From positions 186,001-250,000 of the forward strand of contig JACAAK010000018.1 in the NCBI GenBank assembly GCA_025093985.1: DNA of 64,000 nucleotides, given 5' to 3'. Shown piece by piece: positions 1-10,749 of this stretch. Under the pieces are notes generated by a model that was not told the DNA's origin, did no database searches, and saw only the letters and a list, made by a program, of their open reading frames with translations. A program made the translations under genes and the position numbers. The stretch is from Calvatia gigantea (taxonomy: Eukaryota; Basidiomycota; Agaricomycetes; Agaricales; Lycoperdaceae). How positions within the stretch are numbered: the first letter of the stretch is position 1; every line of letters starts with the position of its first letter.

Positions 1-75
1 GCGATTCTGTTCGTCGCCCAATCCAAAAAAAAAAAAACTGCTCAAAACGAAATTCATCATTACCGTTTAAAACAG

Positions 76-675
76 GGATTTACCATTTGATGTCCTGGCC
101 ACAATTGTCTTATGTCGCGGAAGACCATAAAGGCCGAATTGTAGGTTACGTCCTGTCACGAATGTGCGTGTCTGCCATCAACCCCTCCCCCTTTCTTCTC
201 CTTTGCTTACTCAAAGTTCCCTCCCCTTAAATACTTGCAGAGAAGAACCGGAAGAGGATAATCCTGAACATGACACTCACGGACACGTCAACTCTATCTC
301 GGTCTTGCGACCGTACCGTCGGTTAGGGATTGCCAAGAAATTAATGCTGCAATCGCGTGAGTTTTTCCAACCTTATTCGTTTTTTTTTTCCCCCGATATA
401 TCCCCATCCCTTTTTCTACAGAGGAAGCGATGGAAAAGATCTACGGAGCAGCCTACGTCTCATTGCACTGTCAGAAAGTCGAATCAAGCTGCTATCGCGC
501 TGTATAGGGATACACTGGGATTTGAGGTTGCAAAAGTGGAGAAAAAATACTGTAAGTAATTCTATCACTCCCCTCTTCACTTGGTCCTTCATGTATGCGC
601 GCAGACGGGGATGGCGAAGATGCTCTTTCTATGAGGTTGTATTTCGACCCAGAGGAAAGTCATAACCACGAGTGA
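76..675 (+). CDS. NAA10/ARD1-type N-terminal acetyltransferase, 3' part, frameshifted
   Basis: This is the catalytic subunit of the NatA complex, which acetylates protein N-termini on ribosomes; I recognise it from GNAT-fold motifs. Exons read as about 76-163, 241-356, 422-551 and 605-675, all joined by GT-AG introns. They give [11 protein letters not shown], a [20 protein letters not shown] acetyl-CoA loop (the R-x-x-G-x-A type), [15 protein letters not shown], then VRKSN and [11 protein letters not shown], ending in DPEESHNHE and TGA. The N-terminal exon(s) lie before the window. One extra base (the T at about 469, in cactgtcag where the family needs cac-gtc-ag) breaks the frame between SLH and VRKSN. 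The rest of exon 3 and exon 4 is well conserved, so this is either a recent disabling mutation or a sequencing error. Confidence 0.85.
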
Positions 676-1356
676 ATGCCTCTTGGCGGGCCTATGTTCT
701 TTTCTTTTGCACTGTGGGATTTGTTGCACGACTTATTTCCCTGAATGGAGCTCTCAATTTACTTCTGATTTCGACGAACTGCGCTTAATTGATCCGGTCT
801 GTTCGAAAACACTTACCAATCGTGGCTCTCTAAACTCCACGACCCTCGTGGAATGACAGGCTGTGTCAGATGGGCGTCAGCGCTTTATAACCCTCTGGCT
901 TATCGGAAAGAGATCACTGATCGATCTTGCTCCCCGCTTCTGCTGATAGTCTTTTCTTGTGCAGCACAGCATACACGTCTCCGCACTCCGTCCCCACCAC
1001 AGTCGGATCGAAAAGAGAGCCGAGCGTCTCCTCTGCACAGCGGCTCTCACTTATCTCGATCGCAACAACGATCAATATCCCTCGTTGCAGAGCCTTAACA
1101 AGGTTTCTATAACTGTCATCCAGTAACAAGGGCCCACCCTTGTCTGTCAGTGCGCGTCAGCCACAAAGTCACGAAATTTGCGTATCCACCCGGCTCTTCG
1201 CCGTCTTCCCCAGACAACGAGTCACCGCGACCTCGGCTCGGCTGTGCAGTGATTCTCAATTTATCAGCTATTTCGAGCATCGCAATCAGGGTATCAGATT
1301 CACGTCTTCCAGGTTTGGCCAGTGCCGCCGATCTTCTAGAATCTCATCCCTTGTGT

Positions 1357-1363
1357 TATAAAA
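1357..1363 (+). promoter_or_regulatory. TATA box of the first DUF6699 gene
   Basis: TATAAAA lies about 50 bp before the ATG at 1413. The spacing fits a short 5' leader. Other DUF6699 genes in this window have similar boxes (TTATAAG near 52661; ATTTAAA near 58492). Confidence 0.55.
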
Positions 1364-1412
1364 CCCTCTCTGCATACGCGGCCCACCCCATTGATTGTTT
1401 TTCGTCTCAACC

Positions 1413-1849
1413 ATGCCTTCACCATACGTCTACGCTCCCTCAGGCGGTCAAAGCCCTTATCACCCAATATCCCCATTCATCCCTCCTCCTTCCGCACTCC
1501 CAAATGGCTCGCCATACACATCACCATATAGCTCCCCTTACAGAGCAACGACCGCCCTTCCTGACGGTTCTCCCAACTCACCTAACGCACCGCTCCCCGG
1601 TGCACCCAACACACCCATCCACGGTTACGATTACCCACATAACCCCTGGGCGCGTCCACGCAGACCCTCATTCCATCAGGTACCTACGAGCCCTTACGAC
1701 CCCCCTGCCCACTGGCTCTCTGCACCACCTCTGAGTGGACACCACCGTTCCCGTTCCTTCGGTGAACAAAACTACACACCTCCCTTCCCAGGGTACGGTT
1801 ATCCACCTAGTCCCGCTGGCGGGTGGTACAACCCAGGCTACTATTCTCC

Positions 1850-1888
<39 letters not shown>

Positions 1889-2468
1889 CCATCACCACCA
1901 ACATCACCAACATTACGGATTCCACATCCACCCACTCCTCGATGGCGAAAACCCCCGCTCCGACTTCGCCTTCAGCCTCTCCGCTCCCACATTCGCACCT
2001 GTCAAACGTACCGCGCTCGGCCACACCGCCCTTCTCTCCGAAGAAGAGCTCACCAGCCCCTGTACATGGCCCGGACTCAAACACGTCCGTATCATCTGTG
2101 ACTTAATCCCTCAATGGCCTCTCGACATCTCTCTCGACCCTAACTGGCAAGCCACCCAATCACCTTTACTCGGGTACACACCCGACCCGCGACCCGTCTC
2201 TGTCGAAGACATATTGAAGCAGGTGTATGAGCATTTCACGCAGAGGATTTCTCAGGTAGATTGGGTACAGTTGAATCCGGATGAGGAGAAAGAGATCGGG
2301 AGGGCGTATACGGCGAGGTGTAAGGCTTTGGGGAGTTTGGCGGCGGTAGAGAGTAGTCATGGGGTGAAGAGGATTGATTATGCGAGGGGGAAAGTTTGGT
2401 TTAAGGGGTTCACGAGGGCTGGGGAGGGGTTGGAGCTGTTGAAGCTGCATTTATCGAGGAAGCCTTGA
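1413..2468 (+). CDS. DUF6699 family protein with Pro/Ser/Tyr-rich N-terminus
   Basis: Single-exon gene of 351 residues starting MPSPYVYAPSGG; the ATG at 1413 follows a CAACC leader and a TATA box. Residues 1-130 are low complexity (PYSSPY, SPNSPNAPLP), followed by a glutamine and histidine run encoded by a CAA repeat. The last 130 residues match the DUF6699 pattern I know from many basidiomycete proteins: a W-P opening, a PW/PL-ISL strand, VSVEDILKQVYEHF, a following acidic helix, GVKRIDYARGKVWFKGF and a final LxLxLS. The function of the family is unknown. There is no signal peptide or membrane segment. The 3' half is richer in AGG/GGG codons than the 5' half. Confidence 0.85.
1851..1888 (+). 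repeat. (CAA)n microsatellite inside DUF6699 ORF
   Basis: About 12 CAA units in a row code for a polyglutamine run that continues into a His-rich stretch. The length is likely variable among strains. The antisense polyleucine ORF across it is an artefact of the repeat. Confidence 0.9.
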
Positions 2469-4003
2469 GTGGCGGCGGAGTCGTCAGATTGTTTTTGACG
2501 ACTTTTTTTTCTTTTTTTTTCTGTCCCTTTTTTTTTTTGCGCTTTTTGGATTTTTTCGTTTTCCTTCCGTGGCTGTAAACACCTACGTTAACGATACATC
2601 TGTAGAGTAATGTAAATTTATGGAATAACGTGAACAGGAAGCAAAGGACTTGCTTCCGAGTATACCCTATCAACGATGCCCTGCCACCCAGTGCTAGCCG
2701 AGGTATCCCCTGTTATCCCTCTCTGGTGATCATGGATCATAGATGAATCGATCATGAACAGTCTGACAAAATCAAAACGTACCGAACGAGCCTCAAGTCG
2801 ACCGTGCGATTTCCACAGCGGATACCGGAAGGAGAGGGGTTAGAGGCTGTCAACACCTACGTTAGGTGATGTATCTGTAAAATATTATGGGGTACCCTGA
2901 AGTTCGAACGTGCTCAAAATACGAATGGCCACTATCAGTCAGACATAACTCCCCGTCGATTTTCTTTCCAAATCAGAAAGCGACGATATAATGGGATCAT
3001 CAAAACGGGAAGGCAGGGGTCCTCTGCATGAATACTGCATCAATGAACGTGTTACCATCATTATGTTCAATCTCCGACACGGGTGATTGAACGTGACTTC
3101 ATCCTCATTCATAGCTCTCCTTAACCCTTTAACATTTAAGTTTTTCATTAAAAAATGCTGCGCACATTGTCAATGATCAGGATGCGTATCAAAATTAAGG
3201 TATTGAATTTTGGGATGACTGGGAAAGAGGACAGTGAGATGCAAGTGTTTGTTCGAACTTGGAGCACATTTCGAATCATGGGCAACCCGATAGTAATGTA
3301 AACCATAAACTAGCATGCATGAAAAGCAAAGGATTTGCTTCCAGTCATACCCGATCAATCAATCAGCGGTGATCTGATACTGCATACCTATCCGAGCTAT
3401 TTCCCTCACATGGAGCCAGTCAAAGAAGGACAAATCCATATATTAATTTGGCTTATACTTTAAAGGATCATGGACAGCCGAAAGATTGACTACTGAACCG
3501 GCCTCAAAACAACAGCAGGCAATTTCGTGGCAGATGCCCGGGCGGGGTGGCATATCATAGCCCCACTGATGTACAGGAAGTTGAATCGAAACTGCTGCGA
3601 GGTATTTCCCGTTATCTCTAAGGTACCCGACAATTTCTTTTCAGTCTACGATCCGAAGCAGAGAGGTCTGTTTGGAAGTTTCTGACCCCAGTGCCAAGGA
3701 TGACGCCAAGACATGTGTTTACCCACTCCTTCCCGGTCCCTATTCAACACTGCCACTTGGCTCTAACCGGGGCTACTGGAGCATGCCCTGAGGCTCCCAA
3801 TAGTATCCTGTCTTCCATTTTTTTCCCAGTTTGCTGTCTGCAAGTGGCAGCCCTGTCAGTCGTTGAAATGGCCCCTGAAGGGCCACTCTGGCCATTGACG
3901 AGGTGTTCTTTTCTTATTTGTAAACCATGCATCTATAAAGACTGATATGTCATGATGGCACAGGATACTGTACGACCCTTCGCCCTTCCTCAGATTCCGA
4001 AGG
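2469..4003. other. Intergenic DNA with local duplications
   Basis: I see no convincing gene. A T-rich tract follows the DUF6699 stop. The segment around 2581-2690 (CACCTACGTTA, then TAATGTAAA, then a gaagcaaag-ttgcttcc inverted repeat, then ATACCC-ATCAA) recurs in degenerate form: the first motif at 2852-2885 and the later motifs at 3290-3355. These look like old local duplications of a 3' flank. ORFs here are short and lack recognisable motifs. Confidence 0.6.
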
Positions 4004-6609
4004 ATGTACTTAACTGCCCTCACTCTAGTGGGATCACTCAGTTGGTTGCTACCTGCCCTTGGACAAACCTCTGGTGCACAAGAAGACCCTGACCTGTATT
4101 CTCATAGCCCAAAGTATCTCCTCTTCCAGCGCAGTTTATTATCCAGGAAACCCTATTCCTTGCAGGTGTTGGGTGTGTCATCTGCGAATTTACTGAGAAG
4201 GACATTTACCACTGGGCTGCGTCAAGTATACAACGGTCCAAGTGTGTTGTTGAACCCAGCACAGCTGCTGATGTTGGCAAAATTGTAAGCATTCCACGAC
4301 CTCAGCTTCCACTCCAAAGATTGATGTGTCCATCAGCTACAAATATTGGGATCGACTCGGACACCTTTTGCTGGTAAGGTAAATTTACATATCCCACTGC
4401 TGCGCCTTACTAAAATATTTAGTGCCAAAGGTTAAAGGAGGAGGTCATGCAACCAATCCTGGATTCTCATCGACTTCTGAGGTCCTTATAGCTATGACTC
4501 GATTCTTGGAGGTGACCTATGATGGAGCACATCAGACTGCTACCTTGGAGGCTGGTTTGATATGGGACTGATGTCTACACCGCATTCGCTCTTCACAGAG
4601 TTACCATTCTTGGAGGGCATGTCACTGGTGTTGGTGTAGCAGGCTTTACTGCTAGGTGGAGGTACACCTATCATTCAGTTCATCTGAGTTTTAAAGTCCT
4701 TGACAGTGATTGTCAGGATATTCATGGAAGACGAATCAATGCAGTCTGGCAATTGATATGGTGTAGCTTTTGAATTGGTGAAACTGGATGGGACAATTCT
4801 CCTGAGTCACTGAAGAATGAGCATTCAGATTTGTTCTTTGGCCTAAAAGTGTGCCTGCCTTATTATCTCAGTTTTCCTGCTTCTGATAGTGACTTTGTGG
4901 TAGGGAGGGTTCAATAATTTTGTGAGTGTAATGCTTAACTTGAGGGCAGTTAAAGATGCTGAAATGGTCAACAGGGAATAGTGACATGGTTTACACTCAA
5001 AACCTTCCCCCAAACTGACATCTAGGTGGATGTTTAGCTACAGACAATTGATTGTGCATAGATGCTGAAGATCAGGCAGGGAGGCTTGATCACAATCACT
5101 GTACCCTACATCAATCAACTATTGGCAGCTACCACAGATTTTGCCACTGATGTCAAGGATCCAAAAGCTAGCATTATTGCTGCATATAACTTCCTTCTAG
5201 GCCAGGTATGGTTATTGTTGCTTTCTTTGTTTTTAGTGGAGATCTACCTTTAACACTGAAATGTTACCTAGCCCAGTGTCTCTCTGTTGCTTTTCTATGA
5301 TGTCCCTGAATCCACCTTCATGGAATCTTTGAGAAGTTCTTAGATATTCCTTATTTCACGAAGAACATTGAGACATGGGATCTACTTTCCCTTGTACAGG
5401 CCTCCTCCTCCAACCTAACTGCCAATTGATGGTAAATGGAAGGGTACAAAGAGATGACACCTACTGCTTGTTGAGAGAACTGAGATAATATCCCAATATA
5501 ATCACACTACTACACTAGTATATGCATGAGCAGTGGAGGGTAGTCATACTCACCTGGAGATGGTCCAAGGGGAAATCCTAAGAGAGGATTCCAGAGAGAC
5601 TTATACTAGCCTGTCAACTCCATAGAGGAGGGCAAGGTAGTGGCAAAGCAGCTTAGATAGAGACTAGTGTTTGAAGAATGAAGAGGGGTTTATAGCCAAG
5701 AGGCATACCCAAGAGGTCTTGACTGAGAGGTCTACACAAAAGGTCTACATAACTCATACTACATAGAGGTACTTATATACTAAGTCCTAGGTGACTGTGA
5801 CCATCCACCTGAAACAGGGAGGTAACACTATCTACCAGTAGCATAAAGGATGCATACTGTGTATAACACATGTACTAGAAGATTCCATGCAGAGTTATCT
5901 AACTAGCTACAGTAGTGTGGTATATTACTCTCATACATAGTCTATAGTCTACATGTGTCCATTATTATCAATCCTCTGAAAGTGAAGTACTCGAGACCCA
6001 TTACAGCTTATAAATAGACTAAACCAACATAGTGGTATGGATCGAGATTCAATACTACTGACCTTGTAAATATTTCAGAAGGATTTTCCATACAGTTTCA
6101 CTTACTAGCTATACACTGAATATATTGCAAGAGATAGCAAAAGAGTCTATTGTAAGTCCCTGGTCATTATCCTGATGGTCTTCACTCAAAATGACTGTTA
6201 GCACTGGAGAAACTGACTCAATGAACTAAACTCAATGAACCTCTTCAACTTCATTTCCTATGATGTTGAACCCTTCCTGCATAATATCTTCTTGCACAAT
6301 GACAGCCCCTCAGCCTATCCTCCTAACTGGTATGCCAGCTATTATCCATTAAACTTATACTATGCCTGGTCCACCCAGAGGCACAATGAATCTTTTCATT
6401 CTACCATTTGAGAGAGTGCAGTTTGCCTCCACACTATTGCCATTGCTGAGGGACAGCATATTGATGACACACCACTGTATCTGAATTATGCCATTTTTGA
6501 CATGCCCCTCATGAGAATGTATGGTAATAATCTACTGAGGTTGAGGAGGCTTAAGAGGCTTCATGACCCTAACAACATTATGGGGCTTGCCAGGAGATTT
6601 AAATTTTGA
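4004..6609 (+). pseudogene. FAD-linked oxidoreductase (berberine-bridge type) pseudogene
   Basis: Remains of a secreted flavoprotein oxidase. The 5' ORF (MYLTALTLVGSLSWLLPALG) looks like a signal peptide. Further on, in mixed frames, I read GGGHATNPGFSSTSEVLIAM, LEAGLIWD, GVGVAGFTARW, LFFGL and GGFNNF-like pieces of the FAD-binding PCMH domain, then DPKASIIAAYNFLLGQ and IPYFTKNIETW. The C-terminal BBE segment is DTPLYLNYAIFDMPL, then DPNNIMGLA and FKF-stop. Many stops and frameshifts disable it, a solo LTR (5469-6054) splits it, and CpG is strongly depleted (none between about 4735 and 5357). Introns may account for some frame breaks. A second relic of this family lies at 41.6-42.2 kb. Confidence 0.85.
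5469..6054 (-). mobile_element. Solo LTR, copia-like, same family as the 12.4-19.2 kb element
   Basis: It starts TGTTGAGAGAA and ends GAGATTCAATA, and matches the 545-bp LTRs at 12438 and 18629 along its length (for example GTGGAGGGTAGTC, TACCAGTAGCATAA, ATGTACTAGAAG, TATAAATAGACT). Flanks are CTGCT before and CTACT after, a one-mismatch 5-bp target duplication. CpG sites of the young LTRs are mostly TG or CA here (TAGTCGTA to TAGTCATA; ATGCGGAG to ATGCAGAG), so it decayed with its surroundings. Strand follows the primer-site orientation of the full element. Confidence 0.85.
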
Positions 6610-6719
6610 TTCATACTGATGCTTGGTTTGATTCCATATCTTTGATGGATGTAGAGGCTGATGTGATATACATTGTATTCTAATTATATCATTACTCCAT
6701 CAACAGGGTGGTGGTAAGT

Positions 6720-9428
6720 AGAAAAATGTCAAAGTGTTGGAGGGGCCAAAGAATAGAAGAAGAATTCAGATTCATTCACTGTGTGAGGTCACACCAAACT
6801 CTTTCAGCAAGATTGCAGGGCCACTAAACAAACTCAAGGGAGCATCTACATGGGAATGGAATCAAGAACACCAGACAGCCTTTGATCACCTTAAAAAGTG
6901 CATTACTGAAGAACCTGTGTTAACCCTACCGCAAAGACAAGGACAGTTCAGGGTAGAAGTCGATGTATCAGACTACGCATTAGGAGGCATGCTGTCGCAA
7001 CTACAGGAGGACAAGTGGCACCCAATCACCTTCACATCATGAACACTATCACTGGCAGAGTGAAACTACGAAATATATGACAAAGAGCTGCTGGCAATCA
7101 TCCATGCCTTAAAAGAGTGGAGATATTACCTGCTAGATGCTGAAGAAAAATTTGAAATCTGGACCAACCATGAAAACTTAAAATACTACTGAGAACTGCA
7201 AAAACTGAACAGATGACAAGCTTGATGGTACCTACACTTACAAGACTACGACTTCACACTGCGACATGTACCTGGAAAAACAAATACAAAGGCTGACTTA
7301 TTGTCCCAAATCCACCAGATACCAGAAGGACAAGAAGACAAGCTAGTCACTATGATCTGAGAAAGTTGGCTACAAACAAGAAACACAGATGACACAGTAC
7401 TCTTACGTGTAGAACTGTTCCTCGAGCCAACATTCCTAGAATGGATCTGGAACAAGCCCCAGCACAAGACAGCAGTTCTCACCAAGTTAAGAAAACTGAG
7501 TCCCAAGCTCACCAAGGAGCATGGAATTGTCTACAGACAAAATAGCACATATGTCCCACCTAACCCAAAACTACAAGAAGAAGTTCTGGCACAATATCAC
7601 AACATCCTAGATGCAGGACACCCAGGTCAGCATAGAATGATGGAACTAATCAACTGTGACTACTGGTGGCCAACAATGAGAAAAGATGTAAAGAGGTACA
7701 TCTGAGGATGCCAAGCCTGCCAGAGAAACAAAGCTAGAATAATGCCACTCAAATTGCCACTTCACCCCCTCCCTATACCAAAAGAACCTTGGAAAGAAAT
7801 CAGCATTGACATGATTGGACTGCTGCTAGAATCAGAAGGGAAAGACGCAATACTAGTCATCGTCGATCGGTTTATGAAAATGATATGACTCATAGTGACA
7901 ACAATGGATGTTTCATCCAAAAATGTCACAAGAATCTACCAAAATGAAATATGGAAGCTGCATGGATTACCAAGAAAGGTGCTAAGTGACTGGGGACCCC
8001 AATTCGCATCAGAATTCACAAAAGAGCTATTCAAAGGACTTGGCATAGAATGAAACCTATCCATGGCATACCACCCACAAACCGATGGGCGGACAGAATG
8101 CATTAATAGGGAAGTGGAAACATACATCCGCCTGTACTGCAATTATGACCAAAGCAACTGGGCAGAATGGCTCCCCATTGCAGAATTCCAGTACAATGAC
8201 AAACAACACAGAGGGACACAGGAAACACCATTTTTCCTAAACTACGGGAGAAACCCATGGAAGGGCAAGAATGAGCCAATGACAAACAACCCCGTCACTA
8301 CCAAATTCCTACAACACCTTCAGAATGCCCAAGACAATACTGTATCAGCACTATGAACATATCAAGAAAAGATGAAACAACAATACAACTACAGTAAAAC
8401 CTACACCATGTCCCATCAAGTAGGTGATGTGGTATGGCTGGAGAACACCAACATCCATACCAATCAGACATCAAAGAAGCTAGGCCAAAAACGGTATGGA
8501 TGTTATAGTGAAATAGAATTTGTTCTAATTCTACCCGATATCTATCCGCAGATGATATCAAAGGGGACTCCTTCTCGAAGGCTCAAAGAATAGACAAAGT
8601 AATATAACTACTTTGGATATTCTTAAGTCTAATGATCAGAGGTCTATCCTCAGAGTATAACTCCTTAATGTCTTATGCAGTACACTTAGTAGTTTAGAAG
8701 CAATGTCTTAAGAGCAGAGTATAAGAGTGTGTTAAGAGTTATAGATTGAGTCTCCACCTAACCAAGTAGAAATGATGGGGTCTACTGGTCAAGTTGAGGG
8801 GTTTATATACTACAACAGTATACTATTGTATTGTACTGTATTGTTATATTACTTGTCTATATATAGTATTTAAAAGTGGTACGACTTCAAAGTGGTACAA
8901 CTTTGAATTATAACATAAGCTGTGCTATTTATATGTATTAAGTTTTAGGCATAGTCTAGGTATGTTCTAGTCTTAAAGTGTTCTAGAACTTGTATTATTT
9001 AAGTAAATATGTGAGTTCATAACAATGGACCTTTCCTTATTAAGGAAAAGATAGGAGAAGCGGCATACCGGCTAGCTCTACCAGAGGGATGGGCCATCCA
9101 TAATGTATTCAATGAACAGCTCCTGTTGCCAGCCCATAAGGCTGAGTTCCCAAGTCAGAAACAGCCATCAGCGCCCAACCCAATCATCATCAACAATAAA
9201 GAAGAATACGAAGTGGAGGAAATCCACAGATGAAAGAAACACAGAAGGGGCTATCAATTCCTAGTTGACTGGAAAGGATACAGCAATGAAGAAGATACAT
9301 GGACAGCAGAATCCAACCTGACGAATGCTCAAGATGCAATAGCAGACTACCTAAAGAGGCATCTGGAGGATACCCATAAAAAGGGGGGTAGAAGAAACAA
9401 AAAATCATCACCAAACCAAAGAAACTAG
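6720..9428 (+). pseudogene. Gypsy pol remnant (RT end, RNase H, integrase, chromodomain)
   Basis: Reading through stops, one frame gives SFSKIAGPLNKLKG, then FRVEVDVSDYALGGMLSQ and TNHENLKYY (RNase H), then YHNILDAGHPGQHRMMEL and GCQACQRNK (integrase HHCC zinc site). These are followed by the core pieces ISIDMIGLL, LSDWGPQFASEF and AYHPQTDGRTECINREVE (DDE triad), and a chromodomain with EEYEVEEIHR and FLVDWKGYSNEEDTW. About ten in-frame stops, mostly TGA, replace Arg, Trp or other codons of the intact copy. The 8501-9024 LTR sits between KKLGQKRYG and the next residues. The frame ends at TAG 9426-9428. Confidence 0.85.
8501..9024. mobile_element. Solo LTR (524 bp) nested in the decayed gypsy copy
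   Basis: Begins TGTTATAGTG and ends GTTCATAACA, with identical 5-bp duplications ATGGA at 8496-8500 and 9025-9029. Removing it restores the pol reading frame of the host element. It does not resemble the other three LTR families in the window, so its parent element is not present here. Confidence 0.85.
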
Positions 9429-9434
9429 CCAGAC

Positions 9435-10418
9435 ATGCCTTCCTCCCAAGCCAACCATGTCACTATTTGTTCCCTTGTCCACCCTAACCCAACCACAATC
9501 TCCTCCATCCCCCTCCCAGAGCCAGGCAACAGCCAAGCACCTGTCCCTCAAGGTACTTGTTACAACCTCACCACCATACCATCCCCAGTACAGGAACTCC
9601 TTGAATCCCTACTAAAAGATGTTGACAAGGCCACCAACAACAAAATAGAAACCATCACCACCCAAAATAAACAGCTAGTCATCAACAGGCACATTGCCCT
9701 CGCCACCACATGCATCACCTTTGCCAACATATATGTAGGGTTCACCAACATGTCCTCATCCACCAATTAACACATCCCTGCCATCTTCCAAAGCCTAGAA
9801 CAATCCATGCTCACACCTAGTGAGCAAGACCACATCCACAGCCTCTACAACTGCATCAACCTCAGATTAGAAGTATTCAAACACCTCAACATTGCCAACA
9901 TCTTCCTGGAGCTTGCCAATATGGCCATAAACCTACTTAGATGCAATAAGACCACTGAAGATCCAGAAATTAATGTCCTCGTCAATAGAATCCACAGCAT
10001 CCTCTCCGAGCTCCACACCATAATCAACCCCACACCACCAACCCGATCCAATATGCCCATGGATGAAGAAACAACCGTCTCCATGAAGGAAGAAGTCAAC
10101 TCACTTCACTGCTTCATAAAAACAATCACTCCACCACAACTTGTATCAGTTTTTCTCCCTCCCACAAGATTCCACACTGTATTACCAGGACAAGAAAAGG
10201 ACCAACACTACTGGAAATCAATAGTCAAGAACTATTGGGACAACTCCACCACAACTGACTTCCCATTCAATAGTGTTCCAGTCCCTATCCGTCAAGATGG
10301 TCAAAGCCACTTGCCCATCTTCTTTACACATTCAAACAATGGAAAGTACCTCATCAGAGCCACCAAGAAAGCCCTCGCCTCCGCCATAGTCAATGGCGAC
10401 TTTGATGAAGCTTCCTGA
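9435..10418 (+). pseudogene. Third ORF of the decayed gypsy copy
   Basis: This is the counterpart of the intact 328-residue ORF at 24820-25806 and is readable along its whole length with only one stop (TAA near 9769, where the intact copy has Gln). Shared stretches include LVHPNPTTISS, MDEETTVSMKEEVN, TITPPQ, VSVFLPPTRF, VLPGQEKDQHYW and FPFN. The ATG follows the pol TAG by six bases (CCAGAC), as in the intact copy. Its preservation amid decay makes it a real component of this element lineage. Confidence 0.85.
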
Positions 10419-10443
10419 GACATGAAGCCAAATCGGGGGGTAT

Positions 10444-10749
10444 TGTTATGAATTTCCACCAATCATATCATGTTCCATGCTTGTCTGCATTTCTATATCA
10501 CCAGTACATCTGTTTCACCTATTTCTGTTGAGTGATCTCTGTTATGACTTGAACTAACTACTACACCTACCTTACTGGACATTTCATATAGTTACCCCAT
10601 CCATTCAACTGGATGACTCTCAGTATTTAAGTGTACATACACCTACTGTATTTGGTATGCTTAACCACCTCTTGTTCCTCTCCCCTTACTCACCCTCAAG
10701 TCTTAGCCTAAGTTGCAACCTGAGGTTCACTCAGACTAAGGTCATAACA
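10444..10749 (+). repeat. 3' LTR of the decayed gypsy copy
   Basis: The 306-bp sequence runs from TGTTATGAATT to AAGGTCATAACA and is preceded by the polypurine tract AATCGGGGGGTAT. It aligns along its length with the 307-bp LTRs at 24495 and 30570 read on their coding strand. It contains no CpG. The aligned CpGs of the intact LTR are TG or CA here, for example TTAAGCGTAC to TTAAGTGTAC, CATCCGTTC to CATCCATTC, and GGTCGTAACA to GGTCATAACA. Confidence 0.9.

Larger units (their letters stand above)
6720..10749 (+). mobile_element. 5'-truncated, decayed Ty3/gypsy chromovirus copy
   Basis: This copy is homologous to the intact element at 24495-30876 but lies on the opposite strand. It retains the end of the reverse transcriptase, RNase H, integrase, chromodomain, the third ORF and the 3' LTR (10444-10749). 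The 5' LTR, gag and most of the reverse transcriptase are missing. A later LTR insertion (8501-9024) interrupts it. Most internal stops are TGA where the intact copy has arginine, as expected from CGA to TGA. Confidence 0.9.

Noticed and set aside
1668..2084. 138-codon antisense ORF with a leucine run
   Set aside because: It is the complement of the CAA repeat and the DUF6699 coding region; the real gene is on the plus strand.
3800..3950. Short palindrome (TGGCCCCTGAAGGGCCA) as a MITE or terminator
   Set aside because: Too short, no target duplication and no partner copy in the window.
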